A stretch of 64,000 nt of DNA, taken from NCBI GenBank assembly GCA_038148895.1, contig JBBVGQ010000004.1; one strand, 5' to 3'. The stretch's first letter is position 1, and every line of letters starts with the position of its first letter. Of this stretch, positions 17,625 to 26,594 are shown in pieces. The DNA comes from Tamlana sp038148895 (GTDB lineage Bacteria; Bacteroidota; Bacteroidia; Flavobacteriales; Flavobacteriaceae). Under the pieces are notes generated by a model. The model was not told the origin of the DNA and did no database searches. It was given only the letters and a program-made list of their open reading frames with translations. A program made the translations under genes and the position numbers.

Positions 17625-18632
17625 ATGCAAGAACCTTTAATAAGCATTTTAGTTCCGTTTAAGAATACCGAAGATTTCATCGCCGATTGTTTGGATTCTG
17701 TTATAAGCCAAACCTATGAAAACTGGGAAATGATTATTGTTGATGATGGCTCTACCGATAACAGCTACCACATTGTAAACGCTTTCGCGGAAGAGGACAA
17801 ACGGATACAGCTTATTAAAAATTCTGGCAAAGGTATTATTGAAGCCCTTCGTTTAGCTTTTGAAATATGCACCGGCAACTATATTACACGTATGGATAGT
17901 GATGACGTGATGCCCGAAAATAAATTGGAGGTTCTCTTGAACAATTTATTAAACCATGGCAAAAACCATGTTGCTACTGGGTTGGTTGCTTATTTTTCAG
18001 AACACGGCATTAGCGATGGGTACAAAAAATATGAAGATTGGCTTAACCATTTGACTACAACTGGCAGTAATTATTCCGAGATTTATAAGGAATGTGTCAT
18101 CGCCTCCCCTTGTTGGATGCTACATCGTGAAGATTTACTGGCCATTGATGCCTTCCAACCCAACCGATACCCTGAGGATTACGATTTAACCTTTCGGTTT
18201 TATAAAGCGGGTTATAAAATTATCCCATCCAATGAAATTTTACACTTTTGGCGCGATTACCAAACACGCACATCGCGCACGCACAGCAATTACGCCGAAA
18301 ACACCTTTTTAGATATAAAACTCCATTATTTTTTGGAACTCGATTTTGATGCTTCCCGTCCGTTAGTAATTTGGGGCGCAGGATTAAAAGGAAAAACCAT
18401 TGCCAAAAATTTAGTTGAAAAAGGCATTCCTTTTGAATGGATTTGTGATAATCCAAAAAAAATTGGCAAAGCCATTTACGACCAAAAACTAAAACCTTTT
18501 ACAGATTTAGAAAAAATTAACCGTCCGCAAAGTATCGTAACTGTGGCCAACCCGAAGGCCCAAACTGAGATTAAGACATATTTCAAAAAACAAGAAATGT
18601 ACCCAATGACGGACTATTTTTTCTTTTGTTAA
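17625..18632 (+). CDS. GT2 family glycosyltransferase with C-terminal Rossmann-like domain
   Basis: The 335-residue protein begins with a family 2 glycosyltransferase domain (about residues 6-225): ISILVPFKNTEDFI, VDDGSTDN (39-46) and the metal-binding DSDD (91-94). Residues 246-330 form a second part with a nucleotide-binding-like turn WGAGLKGKTIA (GAGLKGK 251-257) and CDNPKKIG, as in Rossmann folds. It has no membrane segment, so it should act in the cytoplasm on a surface sugar or similar acceptor. The substrate cannot be read from the sequence. The BatA-like gene follows after 39 bases. Confidence 0.88.
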   Translation: MQEPLISILVPFKNTEDFIADCLDSVISQTYENWEMIIVDDGSTDNSYHIVNAFAEEDKRIQLIKNSGKGIIEALRLAFEICTGNYITRMDSDDVMPENKLEVLLNNLLNHGKNHVATGLVAYFSEHGISDGYKKYEDWLNHLTTTGSNYSEIYKECVIASPCWMLHREDLLAIDAFQPNRYPEDYDLTFRFYKAGYKIIPSNEILHFWRDYQTRTSRTHSNYAENTFLDIKLHYFLELDFDASRPLVIWGAGLKGKTIAKNLVEKGIPFEWICDNPKKIGKAIYDQKLKPFTDLEKINRPQSIVTVANPKAQTEIKTYFKKQEMYPMTDYFFFC

Positions 18633-18671
18633 TTAAAAAATTTATGTAGGTTTGGATAATCCATAAAAGAT

Positions 18672-20597
18672 ATGCAGTTTAAACACCCCGAACTTCTTTA
18701 CGCACTTTTTTTACTGCTCATCCCTATTATTGTTCATTTATTTCAACTGCGTAAATTCCAAAAAGTGCCATTTACTAATGTAGCTTTTTTAAAGGAAGCC
18801 ACCATACAAACACGCAAAAGTTCACAAATAAAAAAGTGGTTGGTACTTATAAACCGATTATTGCTAATGGCGACCTTGGTATTTGCATTTGCACAGCCAT
18901 TTACATCAAAAACCAGCAATTTGAATGCTGAAAAAGAAACCGTTGTGTATTTGGACAATTCTTTTAGTATGCAGGCAAAAGGGAGTCAAGGTGAACTGTT
19001 AAAACGTGCAGTACAGGATATTATTGAAAACGTTCCCGAAGACGAAAATATTTCCATTGTAACCAACGACAATAGTTTTAAAAATACCACAATAAAAGCC
19101 ATAAAAAACGAATTGCTGCAGATAGATTATTCTTCTGAGAAAATATCTGCTGAAGCTGCTTTATTAAAAAGCAATGCGGTTTTTGACAGTAAAAAAGGTA
19201 TTGTAAAAAATCTGGTTTATATTTCAGATTTTCAAGAAAACAATGGCAGTTTAAGTCCTCAACTAGATTCGCTCACCCATCTTCATTTGGTTAAACTCGC
19301 ACCCGTAAACGCGAACAACATAGCCATTGATAGTGCTTTTATTTCGGAGCGTACGGCAACATCAATTGAACTAAAAGTAAAGCTAATAAATAGCGGAAAT
19401 CCTGTTGAAAATTTACCCATTTCACTTTTCAACAACAACAATCTTATTGCCAAAACATCGGTAGAAATTGACAAAAGTGCTGAAACCACTTTTTCAATTC
19501 CTGTTAACGAAGTCATCAATGGAAAAATATCCATTGACGATTCCAATTTGCAGTTTGACAACACCTTGTTTTTCAGCATTAATAAGCCCTCAAAGATTAA
19601 TGTTTTGGGCATAAATGGCAATGACGATTCGTTTTTAAAACGTATTTACACGCTGGATGAATTCAATTATATGTCAACTCCTGTAGACCAGTTGAACTAC
19701 AATCTTATTGATTCGCAACATCTCATTGTTTTAAATGAATTGGATGACATTCCCATGCCACTGGCCACTGCTTTAAAACAATTTACTCGTCAGGGTGGTA
19801 TTATTGTTGCGATTCCTTCGGAAACTATAAATATTGAATCGTATAATCAGCTATTAACTAATTATAAATCTCGGTTTATCAATTTTGTTGAAACCGACAA
19901 GCAGGTCACCAATATTAATTACGCACATCCCTTATACAATCAGGGTGTTTTTGAAAAACAGGTTAAAAACTTTCAATACCCAAAGGTGAGCAGTTATTAC
20001 AATTTCAGCTCATCAGACATGTCTTCCGCATTGCAGTTTGAAGATGGAAAAACCTTTTTGGGTCAAATTAAAAATACCTTTCTCTTCGCTTCTGCATTAA
20101 ACCAGAAAAACTCTAGTTTTAAAAATTCACCGCTCATAGTTCCCACATTTTACAACATTGCTAAACAAAGTTTAAAAATCCCTGAATTGTACTATGAAAT
20201 TGGGGAGAATAATAGATTTGACGTAGAGACACAAATGCAGCAAGACGCCGTTTTATCACTCATAAAAGAAGACATAAACATCATACCAAAGCAGCAATAT
20301 TTTAATAACAAGGTTGTGGTGACTACTCAAGAAACACCTTCAATGGCTGGAACTTATGCTGTTTCCAACAATGGAGAAAGCATTAAAAATGTCAGTTATA
20401 ATTACGGTAGGCAAGAAAGTGTTTTAACCTACCTCAATCCATCGGTTTCTGAGCGAATAACCTTGAGTAATTCTGTTTCCGAAATTTTTGACACCTTAAA
20501 AAGTGACTCAAAAGTTAATGCCCTATGGAAATGGTTTGTTATTTTTGCGCTAGCGTTATTGATTACTGAAATGCTCATCTTAAAATTCTTTAAATGA
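18672..20597 (+). CDS. BatA/vWA-domain membrane protein
   Basis: The 641-residue protein opens with a BatA N-terminal domain: a membrane segment (residues 8-24), the basic motif QLRKFQKVPFTNVAFL and a second membrane segment (56-75). A von Willebrand A-like domain follows with an intact MIDAS motif DNSFS (Asp95, Ser97, Ser99). The rest is a large periplasmic part ending in a last membrane helix (about 617-638). Proteins of this build are known near MoxR-type ATPases and in aerotolerance (Bat) loci, but no MoxR ATPase is encoded here. The stop codon overlaps the start of the dihydroorotase-like gene by four bases, so the two are translationally coupled. Confidence 0.88.
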   Translation: MQFKHPELLYALFLLLIPIIVHLFQLRKFQKVPFTNVAFLKEATIQTRKSSQIKKWLVLINRLLLMATLVFAFAQPFTSKTSNLNAEKETVVYLDNSFSMQAKGSQGELLKRAVQDIIENVPEDENISIVTNDNSFKNTTIKAIKNELLQIDYSSEKISAEAALLKSNAVFDSKKGIVKNLVYISDFQENNGSLSPQLDSLTHLHLVKLAPVNANNIAIDSAFISERTATSIELKVKLINSGNPVENLPISLFNNNNLIAKTSVEIDKSAETTFSIPVNEVINGKISIDDSNLQFDNTLFFSINKPSKINVLGINGNDDSFLKRIYTLDEFNYMSTPVDQLNYNLIDSQHLIVLNELDDIPMPLATALKQFTRQGGIIVAIPSETINIESYNQLLTNYKSRFINFVETDKQVTNINYAHPLYNQGVFEKQVKNFQYPKVSSYYNFSSSDMSSALQFEDGKTFLGQIKNTFLFASALNQKNSSFKNSPLIVPTFYNIAKQSLKIPELYYEIGENNRFDVETQMQQDAVLSLIKEDINIIPKQQYFNNKVVVTTQETPSMAGTYAVSNNGESIKNVSYNYGRQESVLTYLNPSVSERITLSNSVSEIFDTLKSDSKVNALWKWFVIFALALLITEMLILKFFK

Positions 20598-21850
20598 ACA
20601 TACTTATAAAATCTGCCACAATTATTGACCCAAAAAGTGATTTCCACAACACCACTCAAGACATTTTAATTGAAAAAGGGCAGATTACCAAGATTGCCAA
20701 TAGCATTAAAAATCCAAAGAATTATCAAGAAGTAAAATTGGAAAACTTGCATATTTCGCAAGGTTGGTTTGATAGTAGCGTGAGTTTCGGCGAACCTGGT
20801 TTTGAAGAACGCGAAACCATAAAAAATGGACTTAAAACAGCTGCATCTTCTGGATTTACGGCTGTGGCTGTAAATGCCAATACCAATCCGGTTATAGATA
20901 CGAATTCCGATATTGCCTTTTTAAAATCGAAAGCCCAAAATCATGCGGTAACCCTTTTGCCCATTGGCGCATTGACCACAGGAAGCAACGGAACGGATTT
21001 AGCTGAACTTTTTGATATGGGCACTGCCGGTGCTGTTGCTTTTTACGATTATCACAAACCCATTTCAAATCCGAACCTCATGAAAATTGCCCTGCAATAC
21101 GCCAGTAATTTTAACGGATTGGTTTGCTCGTTTCCGCAAGAGAACAAAATTGCCGGACATGGCGTGATGAACGAACATATAACAAGCACAAAACTAGGCT
21201 TGAAAGGTATTCCCGCTTTGGCGGAAGAACTTCAGGTTGCCCGCGATTTGTTCCTGTTGGAGTACACAGGTGGCAAATTGCATATTCCTACCATTTCTAC
21301 AGCAAAATCTGTAGAACTGATTCGTGAGGCAAAATCCAAAAAACTTGATGTTACTTGCAGTGTTGCCGTGCATAATCTATACTTTACCGATGAGGCTTTA
21401 AGCGATTTTAATACGCACTTTAAAGTATTGCCTCCATTGCGTACACAAACTGATGTTGACGCTTTAATTGAAGCGGTAAAAGACGGCACCATTGATATGG
21501 TTACAACAGACCACAACCCTATTGATGTAGAACAAAAGAAGGTTGAATTTGACCGTGCCGATTATGGCACCATTGGCCTAGAAAGTGCTTTCGGGGCTTT
21601 ACAAAACTGCTTTACAACAAAAAAAACCATAGATATTTTAACAAGGGGCAAAAGCAGATTCGGATTGGAAAACACACCAATAAACATCGGAAATGCCGCC
21701 AACATGACGCTTTTTAATCCAGATACTAAATCTACCTTTAAGAAAGACGATATCATTTCAAAATCCAAAAATGCCATTTTTGAAAATGAAACTTTAAAAG
21801 GAATCGTTTATGGTATTGTTGCGAACAATCAGCTGGTTTTAAATCCATAA
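20594..21850 (+). CDS. Dihydroorotase-like protein lacking metal ligands (PyrC')
   Basis: This 418-residue protein has the amidohydrolase fold and order of class I dihydroorotase, but the catalytic metal site is lost. Where active enzymes have DxHxHxREPG, this one has DSSVSFGEPG (residues 60-69), with Ser62, Ser64 and Gly66 replacing both His ligands and the substrate Arg. The later His ligands are replaced by Phe180 and Thr233 (LHIPTIST), and TDHAPH has become TDHNPI (305-310); Asp306 is kept. It is therefore probably not a dihydroorotase. Inactive PyrC' proteins in other bacteria hold aspartate transcarbamoylase in an active assembly, which is a plausible role. It is coupled to the BatA gene upstream and followed after 3 bases by a small membrane protein gene. 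Confidence 0.88.
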   Translation: MNILIKSATIIDPKSDFHNTTQDILIEKGQITKIANSIKNPKNYQEVKLENLHISQGWFDSSVSFGEPGFEERETIKNGLKTAASSGFTAVAVNANTNPVIDTNSDIAFLKSKAQNHAVTLLPIGALTTGSNGTDLAELFDMGTAGAVAFYDYHKPISNPNLMKIALQYASNFNGLVCSFPQENKIAGHGVMNEHITSTKLGLKGIPALAEELQVARDLFLLEYTGGKLHIPTISTAKSVELIREAKSKKLDVTCSVAVHNLYFTDEALSDFNTHFKVLPPLRTQTDVDALIEAVKDGTIDMVTTDHNPIDVEQKKVEFDRADYGTIGLESAFGALQNCFTTKKTIDILTRGKSRFGLENTPINIGNAANMTLFNPDTKSTFKKDDIISKSKNAIFENETLKGIVYGIVANNQLVLNP

Positions 21851-21853
21851 AAA

Positions 21854-22192
21854 ATGACAGAACAAGATATTGAACGCGGGCGAAATAATGCCATTATCAG
21901 CTACATTACCATAATTGGTGTCATTATTGCTTATTTTTTGAACAACGACGAAAAAAATAAAAGCGCCTTTGCAAGCTTCCACATCAGGCAGTCTTTAGGG
22001 CTTTGGCTCACGTTTTGGGCACTGGGTTACCCTGTGGGCAGTTTTGATAGCTGGACTGTAACCTCAGGATTTTATCTATTTTTTGCAGTACTTTTTATTT
22101 ACGGGTTTTCTGGAGCTCTTTCAAGAAAAAAAAATGAAGTCCCTTTATTGGGTGCCTTTTACCAAAAACTATTTGCCAATCTAGGCTCTTAA
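21854..22192 (+). CDS. Small membrane protein, DUF4870-like
   Basis: This 112-residue protein has three hydrophobic segments (about 14-30, 48-62 and 70-88). The motif NKSAFASFHIRQSLGLWL resembles the segment (FHARQAL-type) of DUF4870/Tic20-like small membrane proteins, whose function is not known. It lies between the dihydroorotase-like gene (3-base gap) and an esterase gene (2-base gap), so it is part of the same operon. Confidence 0.7.
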   Translation: MTEQDIERGRNNAIISYITIIGVIIAYFLNNDEKNKSAFASFHIRQSLGLWLTFWALGYPVGSFDSWTVTSGFYLFFAVLFIYGFSGALSRKKNEVPLLGAFYQKLFANLGS

Positions 22193-22194
22193 TT

Positions 22195-22851
22195 ATGGCT
22201 GGAACGTCGCTTTCATTAGAGCATATTACACGTAAATCAACCCTAGCTAAAAATGCACCGTTATTAATTATGCTTCATGGCTACGGCAGTGATGAAAACG
22301 ATTTGTTTTCTTTTGCCTCAGAATTGCCTGAAGAACTTTTTATCATTTCAGTAAAAGCCCCATACCCTTTACCTCCTTTCGGCAATGCATGGTATGCCAT
22401 TAATTTTGATGCTGAAAAAGGCAAATGGAGCGATAATATTCAGGCCAAACAATCGCGCGACTTAATAGCCGCTTTTATTGATGAGGCCATCGAAGCCTAT
22501 CCCGTTGACAAAAATAACGTGACCCTTTTGGGATTTAGTCAGGGTAGTATTTTAAGTTATGCCGTGGCACTGACCTATCCGGAAAAAGTTAAAAACATTG
22601 TGGCTTTGAGTGGATACATCAATAAAGATATCCTTCCAGAAGATGTTGAAACCCGCGATTATGGGCATTTAAACTTTTATTGTTCGCACGGAAGTGCCGA
22701 TCAGGTTATTCCTGTAAGTTGGGCACGTTTAACACCTCCATTTTTAGATAGTTTAAAGATTAAGTATCAATATTCTGAATTTCCCGTTGGCCATGGCGTT
22801 GCTCCACAAAACTTTTATGAGTTTAGGGAGTGGCTGGAAAATCATATTTAA
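22195..22851 (+). CDS. Phospholipase/carboxylesterase family alpha/beta hydrolase
   Basis: The 218-residue enzyme has the compact alpha/beta hydrolase fold of the abhydrolase_2 family. The oxyanion motif is LIMLHGYGSDENDL (residues 22-35), the nucleophile elbow is GFSQGS, the acid lies in HGSADQVIP and the last His in FPVGHGV. It has no signal peptide, so it is cytoplasmic and should hydrolyse short-chain esters or lysophospholipid-like substrates. It is part of the tight run starting at the BatA gene. Confidence 0.88.
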   Translation: MAGTSLSLEHITRKSTLAKNAPLLIMLHGYGSDENDLFSFASELPEELFIISVKAPYPLPPFGNAWYAINFDAEKGKWSDNIQAKQSRDLIAAFIDEAIEAYPVDKNNVTLLGFSQGSILSYAVALTYPEKVKNIVALSGYINKDILPEDVETRDYGHLNFYCSHGSADQVIPVSWARLTPPFLDSLKIKYQYSEFPVGHGVAPQNFYEFREWLENHI

Positions 22852-22866
22852 ATTAAGCTATTGCCA

Positions 22867-23238
22867 ATGAACCATGATGTTAAAACTGTTGAAGATTACA
22901 TAGCCATCTTTCCGGAAGCCACACAGGAAAAACTAAATTTAATGCGTGAAACCATAAAGAAACACGCCCCAAACACGGTTGAAAGTATTGCCTATGGTAT
23001 GCCAGCTTATAAACTAAACAAAAAGCCATTGGTTTACTTTGGTGGCTTTGCAAAACATATTGGGTTTTATGCCACACCTAGTGGACATGAAAAATTTCAG
23101 GAGGAACTTTCTATTTACAAACAAGGAAAAGGTTCAGTACAATTTCCCATAGACCAACCGTTACCTATCGATTTAATCATTAAAATAGTTAAATTTAGAG
23201 TAGAAGAAAATCAAACAAAATGGGCAAAGAAAAAATAA
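22867..23238 (+). CDS. DUF1801 (YdhG-like) protein
   Basis: This 123-residue protein fits the DUF1801 fold: DYIAIFPEATQEKLNLMRETI, then SIAYGMPAYKLNKKPLVYFGGFAKHIGFY, and a basic C-terminus. The family includes a Bacillus frataxin-like protein proposed as an iron chaperone, but most members have no known role. I use the ATG at 22867; a TTG six bases earlier is less likely. Its end overlaps the start of the next gene by 19 bases in another frame. Confidence 0.85.
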   Translation: MNHDVKTVEDYIAIFPEATQEKLNLMRETIKKHAPNTVESIAYGMPAYKLNKKPLVYFGGFAKHIGFYATPSGHEKFQEELSIYKQGKGSVQFPIDQPLPIDLIIKIVKFRVEENQTKWAKKK

Positions 23239-23633
23239 CGGTTAAGGCTACAATAAATGCTGACAAAGACAAAGTTTGGGACTATTACACCACCCCAAAA
23301 CACATTACCAAGTGGAATTTTGCCGACCCGAGTTGGCATTGCCCGTCAGCCTCCAACGACATGAAAGTTGGTGGCACATACAAAGCTAGAATGGAAGCCA
23401 AAGATGGCAGTTTTGGTTTTGGTTTTGAAGCCGTTTATACCGAAATTGAGGCTAAAAACCATTTTACATATGAATTTGGCGGAAGATTGGCCTCGGTTTC
23501 ATTACACATTTTAAACAATCAAACAGAAATTGTGGTGGTTTTCGACCCTGAAGATGAACACCCCATTGACATGCAAAAAAATGGTTGGCAAGCCATTTTA
23601 AACAACTTCAAAAACTATGTGGAACATAGTTAA
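23220..23633 (+). CDS. SRPBCC/AHSA1 domain protein
   Basis: This 137-residue protein is a single START-like (AHSA1) domain: KITVKATINADKDKVWDYYT at the start, YKARMEAKDGSFGFGFEAVYTEIE in the middle and a C-terminal helix WQAILNNFKNYVE. Such domains bind hydrophobic ligands, and bacterial members have no common function. The gene overlaps the DUF1801 gene by 19 bases, a pairing also met in other bacteria, and ends the operon that begins near 17.6 kb. Confidence 0.87.
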   Translation: MGKEKITVKATINADKDKVWDYYTTPKHITKWNFADPSWHCPSASNDMKVGGTYKARMEAKDGSFGFGFEAVYTEIEAKNHFTYEFGGRLASVSLHILNNQTEIVVVFDPEDEHPIDMQKNGWQAILNNFKNYVEHS

Positions 23634-23700
23634 ATTTAAAGATTAAAAAAATCAAATAAAAACCCATCTGTATTATCATAAAATTTCTGCACTTTTAAAA

Positions 23701-24147
23701 ATGAAGAAAACCTCTCTAATTCTTGTTTTAATGACTTTAACAAGTTGCTATTTCAGTACGAATGAATCTGGTGGAAAGATAATTGACAACTTTTATTTAA
23801 TTGGTTGGGATGAAAGGGATTGGCAAATTGTTTATAGTTTGAACAATAAAATTTATGAACCTGAAAAAATTATTATTCAGCACGATGTATTTGCTGTGGG
23901 ACATGAAAAAGATTTTATAATTGCAAAGCAGCATCCTTGCGCGAACACTTCGCCTCACTTAGTTGACTTTGACAGTCTAAAACCGAATATAAAAATTACA
24001 AATTACTATATCATAAAAATTATGCAAGGAGAAAATAACTATCAACTACATAAATACAAAAACGAAAAAGACTTTATAAAGGGCAGAATGAATCTTGGTG
24101 TACCTGAAAATTTAGAATACAAATTTTATGATGAAAAATTGGAATAA
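23701..24147 (+). CDS. Small lipoprotein, possibly DUF3997
   Basis: This 148-residue protein has a lipoprotein signal MKKTSLILVLMTLTSCYF (lipobox LTSC, Cys16). The mature part, with YLIGWDERDWQIVYSLNN and DFIIAKQHPC, resembles the small DUF3997 family of unknown function; this assignment is tentative. It has its own 67-base upstream gap, is more AT-rich than the run before it, and ends at a terminator. Confidence 0.65.
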   Translation: MKKTSLILVLMTLTSCYFSTNESGGKIIDNFYLIGWDERDWQIVYSLNNKIYEPEKIIIQHDVFAVGHEKDFIIAKQHPCANTSPHLVDFDSLKPNIKITNYYIIKIMQGENNYQLHKYKNEKDFIKGRMNLGVPENLEYKFYDEKLE

Positions 24148-24206
24148 ATATTCATAGAAGCAATTAAAACAGATTCAACCGCTTCCAAATAAAAAAAATA
24201 AATAAA

Positions 24207-24231
24207 AAAATCCAGCCTAAAGCTGGATTTT
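24207..24231. terminator. Bidirectional intrinsic terminator
   Basis: Stem AAAATCCAGC (24207-24216) with GCTGGATTTT (24222-24231), loop CTAAA, preceded by a long A-run. It separates the lipoprotein gene from the convergent response regulator gene. Confidence 0.85.
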
Positions 24232-24252
24232 AAATTTTCTACTTATTTAGTT

Positions 24253-24957
24253 TTAATCGTTTATCACCAATCTAAACCCTTCCCCATGAATGTTAAGAAT
24301 TTCAACTTTTGGGTCTAGTTTTAAGTATTTTCTAAGTTTGGCAATATACACGTCCATACTACGTGAGGTAAAATAATTATCATCGCGCCATATTTTGGTA
24401 AGTGCCAATTCCCGTGGCATTAAATCATTTTCATGTAACGCCAATAAACGCAACAATTCATTTTCTTTTGGTGATAATTTTACGGGGTCGCCACCATCAA
24501 ATCGTAAAAAACGTAGTTTGGAGTTTAAATCGAATCGTCCGATTTTAAATTCAAATTGCTTGCTATCTGAAATGGTTTCGGTAGCCTTGCGTTGAATAAT
24601 GGCCTTTATTTTCATTAATAGCACTTCACTGTCAAAAGGCTTGTTTAGGTAATCGTCTGCCCCTACTTTATAGCCTTTTAAAACGTCTTCTTTCATGGTT
24701 TTTGCCGTCAAGAATATAATCGGCACATCGCTGTTCTTTTCACGTATTTCCTTGGCCAACGTAAATCCATCTTTGTAAGGCATCATCACATCCAAAATAC
24801 ATAAATCGAAATCGTCTTTTTTAAACTTTTCAAAGCCCTCCATACCATTTTTGGCGTGGGTTACTTCGTAATCGTTCATCATTAAATAATCTTTAAGAAC
24901 GGTTCCAAAATTTGGATCATCTTCAACTAACAATATTCTTTTTTTAAGTTCTTCCAT
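24253..24957 (-). CDS. OmpR-family response regulator
   Basis: This 234-residue regulator has a receiver domain with the acidic pocket VEDD (11-14), phosphoacceptor Asp56 (CILDVMMP) and the conserved Lys in FLTAKTM. A winged-helix DNA-binding domain follows (about 135-232), with SPKENELLRLLALH and RSMDVYIAKLRKYL. It starts 2 bases after the sensor kinase stop codon, so the two form a two-component system. The layout resembles the RprXY pair of Bacteroidetes. Target genes cannot be read here. Confidence 0.95.
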   Translation of the reverse strand: MEELKKRILLVEDDPNFGTVLKDYLMMNDYEVTHAKNGMEGFEKFKKDDFDLCILDVMMPYKDGFTLAKEIREKNSDVPIIFLTAKTMKEDVLKGYKVGADDYLNKPFDSEVLLMKIKAIIQRKATETISDSKQFEFKIGRFDLNSKLRFLRFDGGDPVKLSPKENELLRLLALHENDLMPRELALTKIWRDDNYFTSRSMDVYIAKLRKYLKLDPKVEILNIHGEGFRLVIND

Positions 24958-24959
24958 AT

Positions 24960-26528
24960 TTACGAAATTAGTGGAAGCTTGATTGTAAACGTGCTTCCTT
25001 TGTCTTTTTCACTTTCTACTGATACATGACCTTGATGGTCTTCAACAATTCGTTTAACGTAAGCCAAACCTAATCCGTGGCCTTTTACGTTATGAATATT
25101 TCCGGTGTGTTCCCTATAGAATTTTTCGAACACCCTTTTGGCGGCAGCTTTACTCATTCCGCTACCATGGTCTTTAATTTTCAAAATAACATTGGCACCT
25201 ACATTTTCAGTGTAGACCTCAATTTCTGGTGCATTTGGAGAATACTTAATGGCATTATCCAAAATATTCACAATAACATTGGTAAAGTGTGTTTCGTTGG
25301 CCAAAACCGAAGATTGCTCTGCTTCAAAAAAGGTTTTTATGTACCCTTTTCTATCCTCAACAATAAGTTCTACGTGCGTTATGGCATCTTCAATTAAGTC
25401 GTGTAATTCAACCCTATCCTTACTGATGTTCAGTTCATTCTTTTCTAGCTTAGATATTCTCAATACATTTTCCACCTGTGCGTGCATACGCTTATTTTCC
25501 TCCTTAATCATGGAAAGGTAACGCTTAACCTTGTCTTGATCTTCAATAACCTTTGGGTTCTTAATGGCATCCAAAGCTAAATTTATGGTAGCTATGGGCG
25601 TTTTAAACTCGTGCGTCATGTTATTGATAAAATCGGTCTTTATTTCCGAAATCTTTCTTTGCTTCACCAGTTGAAACAAGGCACTGGCGTAAGCCAAAAT
25701 TATAATCAAGGTAAAAACAACGGATAAAAGTATCATGCCGATGATAGATGACAAAATAAACTTTCTGTCATCCGGAAAATTTACCAACAGCCGGTAAGGT
25801 GTCCGGTTTTCATCATCATAAAAAATAGGCACGCCAAAAGTTGAATTTTTATCATACTCAAAATTTTCACTTTTTACTTTGGTGGCCAAGTCATTACCGT
25901 AAATTGCAAATTCAAAGTCGATATCTATATCGTATTTTGCAAGCTTTTCAGACAATAAATTTTTAATTTCGTCTTTTGAAACCCTTTTATAAATAGGATT
26001 TCTTTTGAGAATGGCCTTGAAATTCTTTTCAAAATTTATCTTTTGTGCCTCTTCAATAATACCACTTCTAACAATATTGGTAATGGGGCTTTTAATATCC
26101 TTGTCGGAAGACCCTAAATCTCTATAAATCTCTGTGGACGAATTTCCTATGATTTTTTTAACCTCGAGACTATCTAAAACGTCAAAGAGCGATGAAGAAA
26201 GTTTATAGTTTTCTTCTAAAACATTACTTTGGTAAATGAGTGTTTCTTTGGTGCTGTTGTTTTTTCTATAAATCAACAACTGGGAAACAGCATCTTCATC
26301 TGTTTTTTTTTCCTTGTCTAAGCTTAAGTATTCTGAAAAGTATTTTTCTAATTCGTTTTTCTCAATGGTACTGGAAACATTATTAATTACCGTAACCACA
26401 TTAGATTTAAAACGTTCCTTTTCATTCTCTACAGAATTGTTAATGTAATAAGCTTGGATGGAAATAATACCAATAAGTGATAAACTCATCAATATTATCA
26501 ACAGGATGAATAATCTTTTGCTCATCAT
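24960..26528 (-). CDS. Membrane sensor histidine kinase
   Basis: The 522-residue kinase has an N-terminal membrane helix (8-26), a long periplasmic sensor region (about 30-257) rich in Glu, Lys and Ser, and a second helix (258-283). The dimerisation domain carries the phosphorylated His306 in NMTHEFKTP. The ATPase domain has the N box (NILDNAIKYSP), G1 (KDHGSGM) and G2 (GHGLGLAYVKRI). The sensor region has no domain I know, so the signal is unknown. It is encoded with the response regulator immediately downstream and lies 66 bases after coaE. Confidence 0.94.
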   Translation of the reverse strand: MMSKRLFILLIILMSLSLIGIISIQAYYINNSVENEKERFKSNVVTVINNVSSTIEKNELEKYFSEYLSLDKEKKTDEDAVSQLLIYRKNNSTKETLIYQSNVLEENYKLSSSLFDVLDSLEVKKIIGNSSTEIYRDLGSSDKDIKSPITNIVRSGIIEEAQKINFEKNFKAILKRNPIYKRVSKDEIKNLLSEKLAKYDIDIDFEFAIYGNDLATKVKSENFEYDKNSTFGVPIFYDDENRTPYRLLVNFPDDRKFILSSIIGMILLSVVFTLIIILAYASALFQLVKQRKISEIKTDFINNMTHEFKTPIATINLALDAIKNPKVIEDQDKVKRYLSMIKEENKRMHAQVENVLRISKLEKNELNISKDRVELHDLIEDAITHVELIVEDRKGYIKTFFEAEQSSVLANETHFTNVIVNILDNAIKYSPNAPEIEVYTENVGANVILKIKDHGSGMSKAAAKRVFEKFYREHTGNIHNVKGHGLGLAYVKRIVEDHQGHVSVESEKDKGSTFTIKLPLIS

Positions 26529-26594
26529 TCAAAATTAACATTTTAACATTTAAAAACTTACCTTTTAACCTTACATTAACAAAAACGTAAAATT

